DNA of 64,000 nucleotides from WHSW01 sp963767475. Lineage in GTDB: Bacteria > Actinomycetota > Thermoleophilia > Solirubrobacterales > 70-9. The DNA lies in the NCBI GenBank assembly GCA_963767475.1, contig CAVYEI010000003.1, positions 806,001 through 870,000 on the forward strand. The letters are read 5' to 3'. Below are positions 16,367 through 25,374 of the stretch, piece by piece (the stretch's first letter is position 1; every line of letters begins with the position of its first letter). The notes beneath the pieces were generated by a model. It searched no databases and was not told the DNA's origin. It saw only the letters and a list, made by a program, of their open reading frames with translations. The translations under genes were made by a program, and so were the position numbers.

Positions 16367-17764
16367 ATGAACGTCGACGCGACCCTCGCGCGCCTGCGCC
16401 GCACGGTCGACGACCTGTTCCCGGACGCCCCGCCCCCACCCCGGGTCACAGCGCGGCGCGCGCTCGTATGCGGGGCGATCGCGCTGCTCGCGATCGCGAT
16501 CCAGATCGCCCGCATGTGGCCGTCGAAGCCGCTCAACTCGATCTGGGCCGAGGACGGTTACATCTGGCTCCACGACGCTCTCACCCGCGACCTGCTCGAC
16601 GCCTTGACCACCCCGTACAACGGCTATCTGCAGACCGTCTCGCGCTTGGTCGCCGCTCCCGTCTCCGAGTTTCCCGTCGAATGGTTCGCTCCCGCAATGG
16701 CGCTCGCGGGCGCGGCGATCGTCACCGGCTGCGCGTTCCTGGTCTGGCGCGCCAGCGCCGGCCACATCGAGAGCCCGTTCCTGCGGGCAACGCTCGCCTC
16801 GCTGGTGGTCCTGTTGCCGACCGTGGGCACGGAGACGCTCGCCAACGTCACCAACACGATCTGGTTCTTGGTCTTCGCCGGCTTTTGGATCCTGCTCTGG
16901 CGCCCGGCGACGCTGACGCGTGCCGCGGGCGCCGCGGCGGTGCTCTTCGTCGCCGCGATCAGCACCGCCGGCGTGCTCTTCCTGTTCCCGCTCTGGCTCT
17001 TGCGCCTGTTCGCCTTCCGCGACAAGCGCGACGGCGTGATCCTGGCGGCATTTGCCGCCGGGATGGCGATCCAGCTCGCCCTCTCCTGGGACCAGACGAA
17101 CCTGCTCGGGGAGGCGCCCGGTGCTCAGAAGGAGATCTTCCCGCACTGGAGCTTCGACCTGGTCGGGGCCTACGTGCAGCGTGTGATCGGAGGGGTGGTC
17201 GCCGGCCAGTGGCTGGGAGGGAATGCGTGGGAGCTGTTCGGGATCCCGTTCGCGGTCCTGCTCGGGATCGCCCTGGCCGCCTTCGTCGCCGCCACCGTGA
17301 CGAGCTCGAACTCGCGAGTCCGGCTGCTCGCCCCGCTCGCGGTCGTGATCTCGGTGGCGCTGTTCCTCGTTTCCGGGTACCGGCGCTGGGATGCCGGCGC
17401 CTCGCAGCTTCTGTGGCCGGACGGGATCTCGAACACGGTCGGCTCGCACTACGTGATCGCGCCGACGCTGCTGCTCTTGGCCGCGCTGTTCGTCTGGCTC
17501 GACAGCCTCCCCCGTTCGGCCTCGGCGACGAGGCCCGGGATCAGGGGCGCGCTGGCCGTGTTGGTGATGGTCGCCGCCCTGCTCTCGTTCAACGCCGCGG
17601 AATCCGACGTCCGTGGCTCGCCGACCTGGACCGAGGCGCTCGACACCGCACGCTCGCAGTGCGAAAGCGGCCAGGCCGAGGCGCAGGTGCTGATCGCGCC
17701 CAACATCGCCTACGTGCAAACGACGATGCCCCTTGCCTGCGACCACCTGCTCGACGACCCCTGA
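16367..17764 (+). CDS. polytopic membrane protein, GT-C-like
   Basis: This 465-residue protein has roughly ten membrane segments. After the first membrane segment a loop reads SIWAEDGYIWLHDALTRDLL, with an acidic ED pair and a further Asp placed as in GT-C glycosyltransferases. It starts one base after the stop of a polyprenyl-phosphate sugar synthase-like GT2, a natural donor-making partner. A short soluble tail with two Cys residues ends the protein. The assignment to GT-C is by topology and context, not by a recognised domain. Confidence 0.75.
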   Translation: MNVDATLARLRRTVDDLFPDAPPPPRVTARRALVCGAIALLAIAIQIARMWPSKPLNSIWAEDGYIWLHDALTRDLLDALTTPYNGYLQTVSRLVAAPVSEFPVEWFAPAMALAGAAIVTGCAFLVWRASAGHIESPFLRATLASLVVLLPTVGTETLANVTNTIWFLVFAGFWILLWRPATLTRAAGAAAVLFVAAISTAGVLFLFPLWLLRLFAFRDKRDGVILAAFAAGMAIQLALSWDQTNLLGEAPGAQKEIFPHWSFDLVGAYVQRVIGGVVAGQWLGGNAWELFGIPFAVLLGIALAAFVAATVTSSNSRVRLLAPLAVVISVALFLVSGYRRWDAGASQLLWPDGISNTVGSHYVIAPTLLLLAALFVWLDSLPRSASATRPGIRGALAVLVMVAALLSFNAAESDVRGSPTWTEALDTARSQCESGQAEAQVLIAPNIAYVQTTMPLACDHLLDDP

Positions 17765-17782
17765 GGCGGCCGTCGAGGGCGA

Positions 17783-19471
17783 TCAGCCGAGCGGGCAGAC
17801 GATCACGGGGGCCTCGGAGTAGATCCGCCACGGCGTCGGCGATTCGTCGGCCGGGATCGCCAGCGTCGCCCAGCTCCCGGGCTCGACCGACTCCAGGTCG
17901 ACCCCGGCGGTATCGCCGAACCGCGCGAGCCCGATCGGCGTCGGCGACGGCCCTCTGCTCAGCAGCGCCCCTCCGCTGGGGAGCTCGGCTCCGGAGGACG
18001 CTCGCTCGCACTCGCCGGTCCCGGCCGGCTCCGCCGCGGGCTCGAGCCCGATCCCCAGCGAGTGAGCGAGGGTGGCGTCGGCGAGCCGTCGGATCTGATC
18101 GGGCTGCGATTCGACCTCGCCCAGCGAGAAGGCGATCGAACCCTGGGCCGCGGCGGCGTCGAGGTAGGTGGCGGCATCGAGGCCGAGCTGCGGCGCCGGG
18201 GCGATCGCCGCCAGCTCGGGGTCGGAGTAGGGCGTGTAGGCCGGATCGCCCTCGGCGCCGGCGAGCTCGAGCATCGCGTACTCGGTGCGGCTCGCGGTCG
18301 CCGAGTCGCTAAGGAAGCGGCGACCGTCGTGGAGCTTGACCAGGTTGGCCGGGATCGCGACCGCGGCGAGCGCGAACGCGGCCAGGACGACAGCGCCCGA
18401 GACGCGCGCGCCGCGCCACGCCTCGGCGGCCAGAACCAGCAGCAGGATCGCGCCCGCGAACAGGTAGCGCGCGGAATCCTCCGGCCGGTCGGCGAGTGCG
18501 ATCAGCGCCCAGTAGCCGAGCACTGCGGCGAGCAACGCCCAGGTCCAGGGCGAGACCGGCCGCGTGCGCCAGAGCCGAATCGCGAGCGCCGCGACCAGGG
18601 CGAGCGCCAGCGCCGCTCCCCAGCCCGTGGTACCGAGCGTGTGCACCGCCTGCTGGACGCCGGCCGGAAAGAGGCCGGTGAGCGCGACGAGCACCGCCGT
18701 CAGCGAGTCGAGCAGCGAGCCCGGCAGGTCGGCCAGGTTGGCGAGGTCGAGCGCCGACTGTCCGAACTTGCGAGCCCAGATCCACCAGACCGCGTACAGC
18801 GCCACGGGGATCGCGAACACCCATAGGCGCCGGCGGCGATCCTCGCCGAGCACGATCAGCACGGCGGCGGCGAGCACGAAGGCGAGCCCGAGCTCGATCG
18901 TGAACGCCGAGACCACGAGCAGCCCGCAGGCGACGACGTCGCCACGGCGATCGGCTCGCTCGAGCGCCAGCAGCGCGCCGAGGCCGGCGGCGAGCGCGAG
19001 CACGGTGTGGATGTCGAAGGGCCAGAGCAGGTTCTCCCAGGCGGCGCCGAAACAGAGCAGCACCAAGCAGGGGGCCAGCGCCAGCGCGCCTCCCACCCGC
19101 CGCCGGGCGAGCTCGAAGAACAGGGCCACACAGCCGAGCACGCCGAGCATCTCGATCACCCGCAGATCGATGTAGTTGGGCCCGTCGACGGCGAAGACGG
19201 CCTCGTAGATCAGCTTTCCGAACAGCTGCAGGTGACCGTTGTGGGGCGCGAGCAGGTAGCCGAGCGTGACCTGGTCCTGGCTCGTGACCACGCCGTCGCG
19301 GTCGGTGAGCCGCGCGTAGTAGACGAGCTCGTCGCCGGAGAAGCTGGTGCCGCGGCCCTCGATCAGGATCAGCGCGGCGCTGATCGCCATCGCGATCCCG
19401 AGCACACCCCAGGCGTAGCGGGGCTCGTCCAGCGCCGATCTGATTCGCGCCAGCAGTCGCACGCCGGGCAT
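17783..19471 (-). CDS. polytopic membrane protein, GT-C-like, with soluble tail
   Basis: This 562-residue protein has about eleven membrane segments up to residue 400, then a soluble tail of about 160 residues. The first loop contains TSFSGDELVYYARL, the same position and DE pair as in the ArnT/PMT-like proteins nearby, and a later loop has LAPHNGHLQLFGK. The ATG at 19471 begins MPGVRLLARIRSAL. It faces a converging 465-residue membrane gene only 18 bases away. The acceptor is unknown; the periplasmic tail might bind it. Confidence 0.75.
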   Translation of the reverse strand: MPGVRLLARIRSALDEPRYAWGVLGIAMAISAALILIEGRGTSFSGDELVYYARLTDRDGVVTSQDQVTLGYLLAPHNGHLQLFGKLIYEAVFAVDGPNYIDLRVIEMLGVLGCVALFFELARRRVGGALALAPCLVLLCFGAAWENLLWPFDIHTVLALAAGLGALLALERADRRGDVVACGLLVVSAFTIELGLAFVLAAAVLIVLGEDRRRRLWVFAIPVALYAVWWIWARKFGQSALDLANLADLPGSLLDSLTAVLVALTGLFPAGVQQAVHTLGTTGWGAALALALVAALAIRLWRTRPVSPWTWALLAAVLGYWALIALADRPEDSARYLFAGAILLLVLAAEAWRGARVSGAVVLAAFALAAVAIPANLVKLHDGRRFLSDSATASRTEYAMLELAGAEGDPAYTPYSDPELAAIAPAPQLGLDAATYLDAAAAQGSIAFSLGEVESQPDQIRRLADATLAHSLGIGLEPAAEPAGTGECERASSGAELPSGGALLSRGPSPTPIGLARFGDTAGVDLESVEPGSWATLAIPADESPTPWRIYSEAPVIVCPLG

Positions 19472-19487
19472 TAGACAGGTTGGGAGA

Positions 19488-20939
19488 TCACGGTGCCCGT
19501 TCGAACACCGAGGCCGAGAGCTCGATCACGCCGGCGAACTGCTCGCTGTCGAGCAGCCGGTAGCCGGGAAGCTCGAGCGGCTGATCGGCACCCTCGATGT
19601 CGAGCACCGGGCCGACGACGGCAACCCGCGGCGCGCTCTGCTCGGCGACCGCCGCGGCGAGGTCGGCAGGGTGCTCGACCGTGCGCTCGGGCATGTTGAT
19701 CGCCAGCCCCGTGCCCAGCGGCCCGTTCGGGTCGCCGGCGAAGACGAAGTCGTAGACCGGATCGCCGGGATCGGTATTGCTCTCGACGAAGTCGGCCGCG
19801 GCGCGGTAGTTCGGGCGCTGGTTATCGGCGTCGAACGTCTTCACCACGCCGATCGAGAAGCCGATGACCACGGCTCCGACGGTGAGCGCCCGCAGCGGCA
19901 TCCTCGGCGCCGCCAGCAGCGCCGCCAGGGCAACGATCAGGCCCGGCGACGACGGGATCAGGACCCGCGACAGATAGATGTCGTCGCCGGCGATGCTGTA
20001 GGCCGCCATCCCGAGCGGGGTCGCGAGCGCCAGCACGATCACGAGCACGAGGTTCTTCGACGGCTTCGCGAGCTCGCCGCGCCGCTGCCACGCCGCCGTC
20101 CCGGCGATCGCGGCGGCGACCACGATCCCGGCGCCGACGAGCAGCGCTCCGAGGGTTCCGGGCACCCGGCCGACGTCGGCGACCGGCGGCGTCGACATCG
20201 TCCAGTCGCCGAGATCGCGAAAGAAGGTCTCGAAGCCGAAGGGGTGCAAAAAGCCGGTGACGTTGAACGGCGAGGAGCTGTCGTCGAGGTAGGTGGGGAT
20301 CCAGGGAACGAAGCCGATCGCGGCGGCGGCGTTGGCAGCGAGCAGCGGGCGCCAGATGTCGCGATGTGCCCACAGCGCCCACAGCGCCTGGGCGCCGAGG
20401 ACGAAGACGACCGTGTAGTGGCTGTAGACGGCCGCACAGGAGGCGACCGCGTAGGCGATCCACCAGCGGGTCCCGCCGCCCTCGACGGCGCGAAGCAGGG
20501 CGAGGGTCGAGATCAGCGCCAGAACCGCGGCGAAGCCGTAGCCCCGAGCCTCGTCCGAGTAGAAGATCAAGAACGGGGAGAGCGCGGCGAGCGCGGTCGC
20601 GATCAGGGCGGCGGTCCGTCCCACCGTCCGCAGGCCGAGCAGGTAGATGAGCGGGATCATCGCCGCACCGGCGACAAGCGACGGCAGCCTCACGGTCACC
20701 GTCGCGTCGCCGATCTGGGACGAGGCGGTGGCGAAGAGGAAGTAGAGCGGCGGGCTGAGCTCGACGATCCCGTTGCCGTGCAGCAGCCGGACGACGTCCG
20801 CGGGACCGGTCGCCATCGAGGCGATCGCATAGGTCGAGAGCTCATCGCCGAACACGCTCTGGTCGAGGCCGGGGATGCGAAGCGCGACGCCGAACGCTGT
20901 CAGCGCCACGACCCACGAGATCGCCGCTCGGTCACTCAT
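19488..20939 (-). CDS. ArnT/PMT-like (GT39/GT83-type) membrane glycosyltransferase, paralogue A
   Basis: This 483-residue protein has about eleven membrane segments. The signature RIPGLDQSVFGDELSTYAIA after the first segment supplies the Asp/Glu pair used by GT-C enzymes. SPFLIFYSDEARGYGFAA follows, typical of the large actinobacterial family related to ArnT and protein mannosyltransferases. These transfer a sugar from polyprenyl phosphate on the outer face of the membrane. It is clearly homologous to the genes at 23043 and 29471. The ATG 20939 is 31 bases from the divergent reductase gene. The longer upstream frame is antisense to that gene and rejected. Confidence 0.85.
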   Translation of the reverse strand: MSDRAAISWVVALTAFGVALRIPGLDQSVFGDELSTYAIASMATGPADVVRLLHGNGIVELSPPLYFLFATASSQIGDATVTVRLPSLVAGAAMIPLIYLLGLRTVGRTAALIATALAALSPFLIFYSDEARGYGFAAVLALISTLALLRAVEGGGTRWWIAYAVASCAAVYSHYTVVFVLGAQALWALWAHRDIWRPLLAANAAAAIGFVPWIPTYLDDSSSPFNVTGFLHPFGFETFFRDLGDWTMSTPPVADVGRVPGTLGALLVGAGIVVAAAIAGTAAWQRRGELAKPSKNLVLVIVLALATPLGMAAYSIAGDDIYLSRVLIPSSPGLIVALAALLAAPRMPLRALTVGAVVIGFSIGVVKTFDADNQRPNYRAAADFVESNTDPGDPVYDFVFAGDPNGPLGTGLAINMPERTVEHPADLAAAVAEQSAPRVAVVGPVLDIEGADQPLELPGYRLLDSEQFAGVIELSASVFERAP

Positions 20940-20954
20940 CGCAAGGCGCCGCAG

Positions 20955-20960
20955 TATCGT
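20955..20960 (+). promoter_or_regulatory. -10 element TATCGT for the RmlD-like gene
   Basis: Ten bases before ATG 20971, no Shine-Dalgarno between. It lies in a 31-base divergent gap. Confidence 0.45.
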
Positions 20961-20970
20961 CGCTGACCAG

Positions 20971-21831
20971 ATGCCGCGCGTCCTCATCCTCGGCGCCGAC
21001 GGAATGCTCGGCACAGTGCTCGCCGAGGTCATCGGGCGCTCCGACTCGGTGGAGGTGAAGCGCCTCTCCCGCGCCGCGGACGGCTTCGAGGCGCGCTCCG
21101 CGGATCTCGACCGCCTGCTTCGCGAGTGCGATTGCGAGTGGGTCGTCAACGCGATCGGCGTTCTGCGCCCGCGAATCGACGAATCCGACCCCGCGAGCGT
21201 CGCCGACGCGTTCGCGGTCAACGCCGAGTTTCCGCCGCGGCTGGCCGACGCGGCCGCGGCCGGCCAGCGGATCGTGCACATCAGCACCGATGCCGTGTTC
21301 GCCGCCGCCGCCGGCCCCCACGACGAATCGCGCCCCGTCGACCCGGTCGACGCCTACGGGCGGTCGAAGGCAGCCGGCGAGGTGGCTGCCCCGCAGGTGC
21401 TCAACCTGCGCTGTTCGATCGTCGGCCGCACCCCGGGTCGGCCGTCCTCACTGCTGGACTGGGCCGTCGACCAGCCGCGCGGGGCGACGATCAGCGGCTA
21501 TACCGACCACCTCTGGAACGGCGTCACGACGCTCCACCTCTCCCGCCTGATCGGCGCCGCGATCGCGGATCCGCCCGCCCAGGCGCCGAACGTGCTCCAC
21601 CTCGTCCCGGCCGACCACGTGAACAAGGCCGAGCTGCTCGAGCTCGCCCTGACGGCCTTCGGCCGGGAGGACGTGACCGTCGAGCGCCAGGCGGCGCCGC
21701 AGCCCTCCGACACACGGCTGTCCACGCGCCACGCCGATCTCAACCACCGGCTCTGGCAGGGCGCCGGTTACGACCGCGCGCCGACAATCGCCGAGATGCT
21801 CTCCGAGCTCGCCGCCTACGGCGACGGCTAG
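20971..21831 (+). CDS. dTDP-4-dehydrorhamnose reductase-like SDR (RmlD family)
   Basis: This 286-residue protein has VLILGADGMLGTVLAEVI at the N-terminus, then HISTDAVFAA and the catalytic YGRSK in DAYGRSKAAGEV, matching RmlD/FnlB-type reductases. RmlD makes dTDP-L-rhamnose; FnlB-type relatives act in UDP-N-acetyl-L-fucosamine synthesis. No RmlA, RmlB or RmlC gene is adjacent, but a UDP-GlcNAc 2-epimerase-like gene follows directly. The amino-sugar role is therefore worth considering. Start ATG 20971, ten bases after a TATCGT hexamer, with no Shine-Dalgarno. Confidence 0.87.
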   Translation: MPRVLILGADGMLGTVLAEVIGRSDSVEVKRLSRAADGFEARSADLDRLLRECDCEWVVNAIGVLRPRIDESDPASVADAFAVNAEFPPRLADAAAAGQRIVHISTDAVFAAAAGPHDESRPVDPVDAYGRSKAAGEVAAPQVLNLRCSIVGRTPGRPSSLLDWAVDQPRGATISGYTDHLWNGVTTLHLSRLIGAAIADPPAQAPNVLHLVPADHVNKAELLELALTAFGREDVTVERQAAPQPSDTRLSTRHADLNHRLWQGAGYDRAPTIAEMLSELAAYGDG

Positions 21832-21834
21832 AGT
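21829..21834 (+). promoter_or_regulatory. -10 element TAGAGT for the UDP-GlcNAc 2-epimerase-like gene
   Basis: Eight bases before GTG 21843. Its TAG is the stop codon of the upstream gene. Confidence 0.45.
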
Positions 21835-21842
21835 CCGCGCCC

Positions 21843-23039
21843 GTGCGCCACGTGATGCTCACCCTCGGGATCCGTCCCGACCTGATCCGGGCCAGCCGGA
21901 TCATCCACCTGCTGCAGGAGCGGGCGGCGGCGGGCGAGATCAAGTTCACCTTCGCCTGGTCGGGCCAGCACTACAACGACAACCTCAAGGACGTGTTCAT
22001 CCGCGACCTCGATCTGCCGGCGCCGTCGATCGAGCTCGGCGCCACCGGCGACACCGACGCCGAGGTGGTCGGCTCGGTGATCGGCCGGCTCTCCGAGACG
22101 CTGAAGGCCGAGCGCCCGGACGTCGCCGTCTTCCTCGGCGACACGAACACGGTCATGGGCTCGATCGCGGCCGGGCAGCTGAACATCCCGATCGTCCACA
22201 TCGAGGGCTGCATGCGCTCCTACGACTGGCGCATGCCGGAGGAGAAGTACCGGACGGTGATCGACCACCTCTCCGACGTCATCTACACCTACTTCGACGA
22301 GTACAAGGAGCAGGGCGTGCGCGAGGGGATCAACCCGCGCAACATCGTCGTGATCCAGAACCTGATCGTCGACGTGCTCCAGCACTACTACTTCGATCGC
22401 CTCGACGAGTACGCCGAATACGCCTCCGACGAGTTCTTCGCCGAGCGCGGGCTCGAGCGCGGTGAGTTCTACCTGATGACCTGCCACCGCCGCGAGAGCG
22501 TCGAGGCGCCCGAGCCGCTGACGGCGATCCTCGAGCTGATCGGCAAGGTCGGCCGCCCGGTCTACTTCACCGCCAGCTACCGGACCCAGAAGCGGCTGAC
22601 CGAGTTCGGGCTCGAGCTGCCCGAGAACGTGACCATGGTCGACCCGATCGGCTACCGGGAGCTGCTCGCGCTGCTGGTCAACTCTCGCGGCGCCCTGACC
22701 GACTCCGGCACGGTGGTCGAGGAGACCGCGGTGCTCGGGGTGCCGTCGCTGCAGATCCGCAAGGCCACCGAGCGGCCGCAGGTCTACGACTGCGGCTCCA
22801 GCGTCAAGTTCGACCCGGCCCGGCCCGAGGACTACCCGGCCGAGACGGTGATCGCCAAGCTCGAAGCGCTCTACGGCCAGAAGTTCGATCACGGGATCGG
22901 CGACGGCCACGCGTCCGAGCGCCTGGTCGCCGACCTGGTCGAGCGGGTCAACAACGACACGATCCGCGGCCACCGAGCCGAGGACTCGCACATCGACGTC
23001 TCGCGGTCCTACCGCGAGGACGGCCTGCCGGACCCCTGA
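21843..23039 (+). CDS. non-hydrolysing UDP-GlcNAc 2-epimerase-like protein (WecB/FnlC family)
   Basis: This 398-residue GT-B-fold epimerase keeps the family's catalytic positions: Asp in LGDTNTV, Glu in HIEGCMRS, Glu in MPEEKYR and His in CHRRES. The UDP-binding DSGTVVEETAVLGVPSLQIR and ERP are also present. The flanks differ from typical WecB, with GIRPD instead of GTRPE and HIEGC instead of HxEAG. This suggests a diverged substrate, such as a modified UDP-HexNAc. The GTG at 21843 starts one codon before the first strand (HVMLTLG). Eleven bases separate it from the RmlD-like gene. Confidence 0.87.
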   Translation: MRHVMLTLGIRPDLIRASRIIHLLQERAAAGEIKFTFAWSGQHYNDNLKDVFIRDLDLPAPSIELGATGDTDAEVVGSVIGRLSETLKAERPDVAVFLGDTNTVMGSIAAGQLNIPIVHIEGCMRSYDWRMPEEKYRTVIDHLSDVIYTYFDEYKEQGVREGINPRNIVVIQNLIVDVLQHYYFDRLDEYAEYASDEFFAERGLERGEFYLMTCHRRESVEAPEPLTAILELIGKVGRPVYFTASYRTQKRLTEFGLELPENVTMVDPIGYRELLALLVNSRGALTDSGTVVEETAVLGVPSLQIRKATERPQVYDCGSSVKFDPARPEDYPAETVIAKLEALYGQKFDHGIGDGHASERLVADLVERVNNDTIRGHRAEDSHIDVSRSYREDGLPDP

Positions 23040-23042
23040 GCG

Positions 23043-24476
23043 CTAGCCGCGGTCCTCGAACACGAACACCGCGACGTCGAACGAGCCCTGGAACACCGCA
23101 GACGCGACCTCGGTCATGCCCGCCGGAGTCTCGGGCGCCGTCGGGGTCCCGGTCGCCACGCCGTTGAGCTCGTTCGGAAACCAGGTGACGACCGCCACCC
23201 GGCCGCCATCGACGCCCCTCAGCGCCTGCTGCAGGTCCTCGGGCTGCTCGACCTCGCGGTCGGGCAGATAGATCGACAGGTGCCCGCTCAGGGGACCGGA
23301 GTCGAGGCCGAAGAACGGCAGGTCGATCACCGTGTCGCCGGGACCGGTCTGGCCGGCGACGAACTCAGCTGCCCGCCTGTAGTCCGGGCGCTGCGCCTCC
23401 GATTCGGTGTTCCTGACCAGCGCGACCGCGAGGCCGGCGACCACGAGGCCGGTGGCGATCATGGCGACCAGCGGCCGCCGCGGGGAGGTCAGCAGGGCGC
23501 CGATCGCGAGCGCCAGGCCGGGCCAGGAGGGAAGCATGTTGCGCGAGTCGAGGATCGTGGTGCCGAGCGCGCTCCAGGCGATCAGGCCGACGGGCACCGA
23601 CGCCGCGAGCGCGACCACCAAGACCAGGCCGGGCGGCACCCGCCGCTGCGGATCGGCCGGCCTCGTGGCGACCCACCAGATCAGCGCGGCGACCGCGATC
23701 GCCAGCCCGGCCGCGATCAGCGCCCCGCCGAGTCCGCCCGGAACGGCCCAGAAGTCGACCAGCGGGTTCTGCACCGACCACTCGAGCAGATCGTGCCCGG
23801 CGGTCTCGAGGCTGAATGGGTGCAGGGTCGGCAGCTGATTCCAGTCCGAACCGCCGTCGTCGATGAACTCCGGCAGCCACGGCAGGTAGCCGATCGCGGC
23901 AACGACGTTCGCAACCAGCAGCGGACGCCAGGCCTCGCGGTGCGCCCACAGCGCCCAGGCGGCCTGGGCAAAGAGGACGAAGACGACCGTGTAATGCGTG
24001 TAGAGGGCGGCGCAGGAGGCCAGCGCGTACGCCGCCCACCACAGCGTCGCCCGGGTCTCCAGCGCCCGCAGGAGGGCGAGCCCGGCGGCGAGCACGAGCA
24101 GCATCGCCAGCGTGTAGCCGCGCGCCTCCTCGGCGTAGAAGATCAGGAACGGGCTCAGGGCCACCAGCGCCGCGCCGACGAGGCCCGCGCTGCGGCCGAC
24201 GGTGCGCTTGCCGAGCAGGTAGGCGAGCGGGATCGTCGCCGTGCCGGCGATCAGCGAGCCGAGCCGGACCGTCTCCGTCGGATCGCCCACCTGCGCCGTG
24301 AGCCAGGCGACCAGGAAGGAGAGCGGCGGCGTCAGCTCGACCACGTAACGCCCGCTCTCGATCAGGTCCTGATCGGCGGTGATCAGGTGGATCACGTCCC
24401 CGGGACCGTCGGCGAGCGTCACCGCCGCGTAGGTGGAGAGCTCGTCGCCGTAGAGGCCTTGGTCGATCCCGGCCAC
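23043..24476 (-). CDS. ArnT/PMT-like membrane glycosyltransferase, paralogue B; N-terminus extends upstream
   Basis: The protein matches its paralogues at 19488 and 29471: AGIDQGLYGDELSTYAAV, then SPFLIFYAEEARGYTLAM, and about ten further membrane segments. Starting at GTG 24476 would remove the first membrane helix that both paralogues have. The frame upstream encodes exactly such a helix (SLALAVAALTALGFALRV) and stays open to a TAG at 24575-24577. Between them no ATG, GTG or TTG exists, only CTG 24569 and ATC 24566. I infer a non-standard start there, giving about 508 residues. Function as for paralogue A. Confidence 0.83.
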   Translation of the reverse strand: MAGIDQGLYGDELSTYAAVTLADGPGDVIHLITADQDLIESGRYVVELTPPLSFLVAWLTAQVGDPTETVRLGSLIAGTATIPLAYLLGKRTVGRSAGLVGAALVALSPFLIFYAEEARGYTLAMLLVLAAGLALLRALETRATLWWAAYALASCAALYTHYTVVFVLFAQAAWALWAHREAWRPLLVANVVAAIGYLPWLPEFIDDGGSDWNQLPTLHPFSLETAGHDLLEWSVQNPLVDFWAVPGGLGGALIAAGLAIAVAALIWWVATRPADPQRRVPPGLVLVVALAASVPVGLIAWSALGTTILDSRNMLPSWPGLALAIGALLTSPRRPLVAMIATGLVVAGLAVALVRNTESEAQRPDYRRAAEFVAGQTGPGDTVIDLPFFGLDSGPLSGHLSIYLPDREVEQPEDLQQALRGVDGGRVAVVTWFPNELNGVATGTPTAPETPAGMTEVASAVFQGSFDVAVFVFEDRG

Positions 24477-24609
24477 GCGCAGGGCGAAGCCAAGGGCGGT
24501 CAGCGCCGCGACGGCAAGCGCCAGCGACCAGCGGCCGTCTCCTCTCTCGCTCGCGCCCGTCTCGATCAGCGCACCCTAGATCAGCCGCTCATCCGAATCG
24601 ACGAGCCAC

Positions 24610-24615
24610 TAGGCT
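24610..24615 (+). promoter_or_regulatory. -10 element TAGGCT for the GT2 gene at 24625
   Basis: Nine bases before ATG 24625, with no purine-rich ribosome site between. Confidence 0.45.
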
Positions 24616-24624
24616 GCCGCACCG

Positions 24625-25374
24625 ATGTCGCCGTCCCTGGGGATCGTGGTCCCGGTCTACAACGAGGCGGCGACGATCGAGAACGGACTCGAGCAGATCA
24701 CGGCGGTCGCCGGCAGCTACCCGGGAACGGCGACCGTGATCGCGGTCGACGACGGCAGCGAGGACGGATCCGGCGAGCTGCTGGCCGAGATCGCGGGGCG
24801 GCTCGAGGGGCTCGAGATCGAGCGCCACGCGGCCAACCAGGGCTACGGGGCCGCGCTTCGAACCGGGACGGCTCGCGCCGCCGCGCTCGGGCTCGACTAC
24901 GTCGCCTTCATCGACTCCGACCTCACCAACCCGCCCTCCGACCTGCTGCGGATCGGCGAGCTGGCGACCGCCGGCCACGCCTACATCAAGGCGTCGCGGT
25001 TCGTCCCCGGCGGTCGCATGGAGGGAGTGCCCGCGTCGCGGCGCTGGGTCTCGGTCGCCGGCAACGCGGTCGGGCGGGCGCTGTTCGGCGCCGGTGTCCG
25101 CGACGTCACCAACGGGTTTCGCGCCGGGCGCACCTCGCTGATCGCCTCCTGGCCGCTGCGTGAGCCGGGCTTCGCGGTGATCGTCGAGGAGCTCGACTGG
25201 GCGCTGCGGGAGGGAATCACTCCGGTCGAGTTCCCGACCGTGCTCAAGGCCCGAGCCGAGGGGCAGCGGCCGACGGCGTTCGCCTACAGTCCGCGACAGA
25301 TCCTGTCCTACCTGCGCTACCCGATGCGCGCCTTCGGTCGCCGCGTCCGCCAATTCCTGAGGAGACCGACTTGA
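24625..25374 (+). CDS. GT2 glycosyltransferase, polyprenyl-phosphate sugar synthase-like
   Basis: This 249-residue protein begins SLGIVVPVYNEAATIENGL and has VDDGSEDGSGELL and AFIDSDLTNPPSDLLRI as the nucleotide and metal sites. VTNGFRAGR is typical of DPM1-like enzymes. No membrane segment is evident. The ATG at 24625 follows a TAGGCT hexamer by nine bases. The gene is coupled to the downstream C-methyltransferase gene by a TTGA overlap and is divergent from a GT-C paralogue, consistent with making its lipid-linked donor. Confidence 0.87.
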   Translation: MSPSLGIVVPVYNEAATIENGLEQITAVAGSYPGTATVIAVDDGSEDGSGELLAEIAGRLEGLEIERHAANQGYGAALRTGTARAAALGLDYVAFIDSDLTNPPSDLLRIGELATAGHAYIKASRFVPGGRMEGVPASRRWVSVAGNAVGRALFGAGVRDVTNGFRAGRTSLIASWPLREPGFAVIVEELDWALREGITPVEFPTVLKARAEGQRPTAFAYSPRQILSYLRYPMRAFGRRVRQFLRRPT

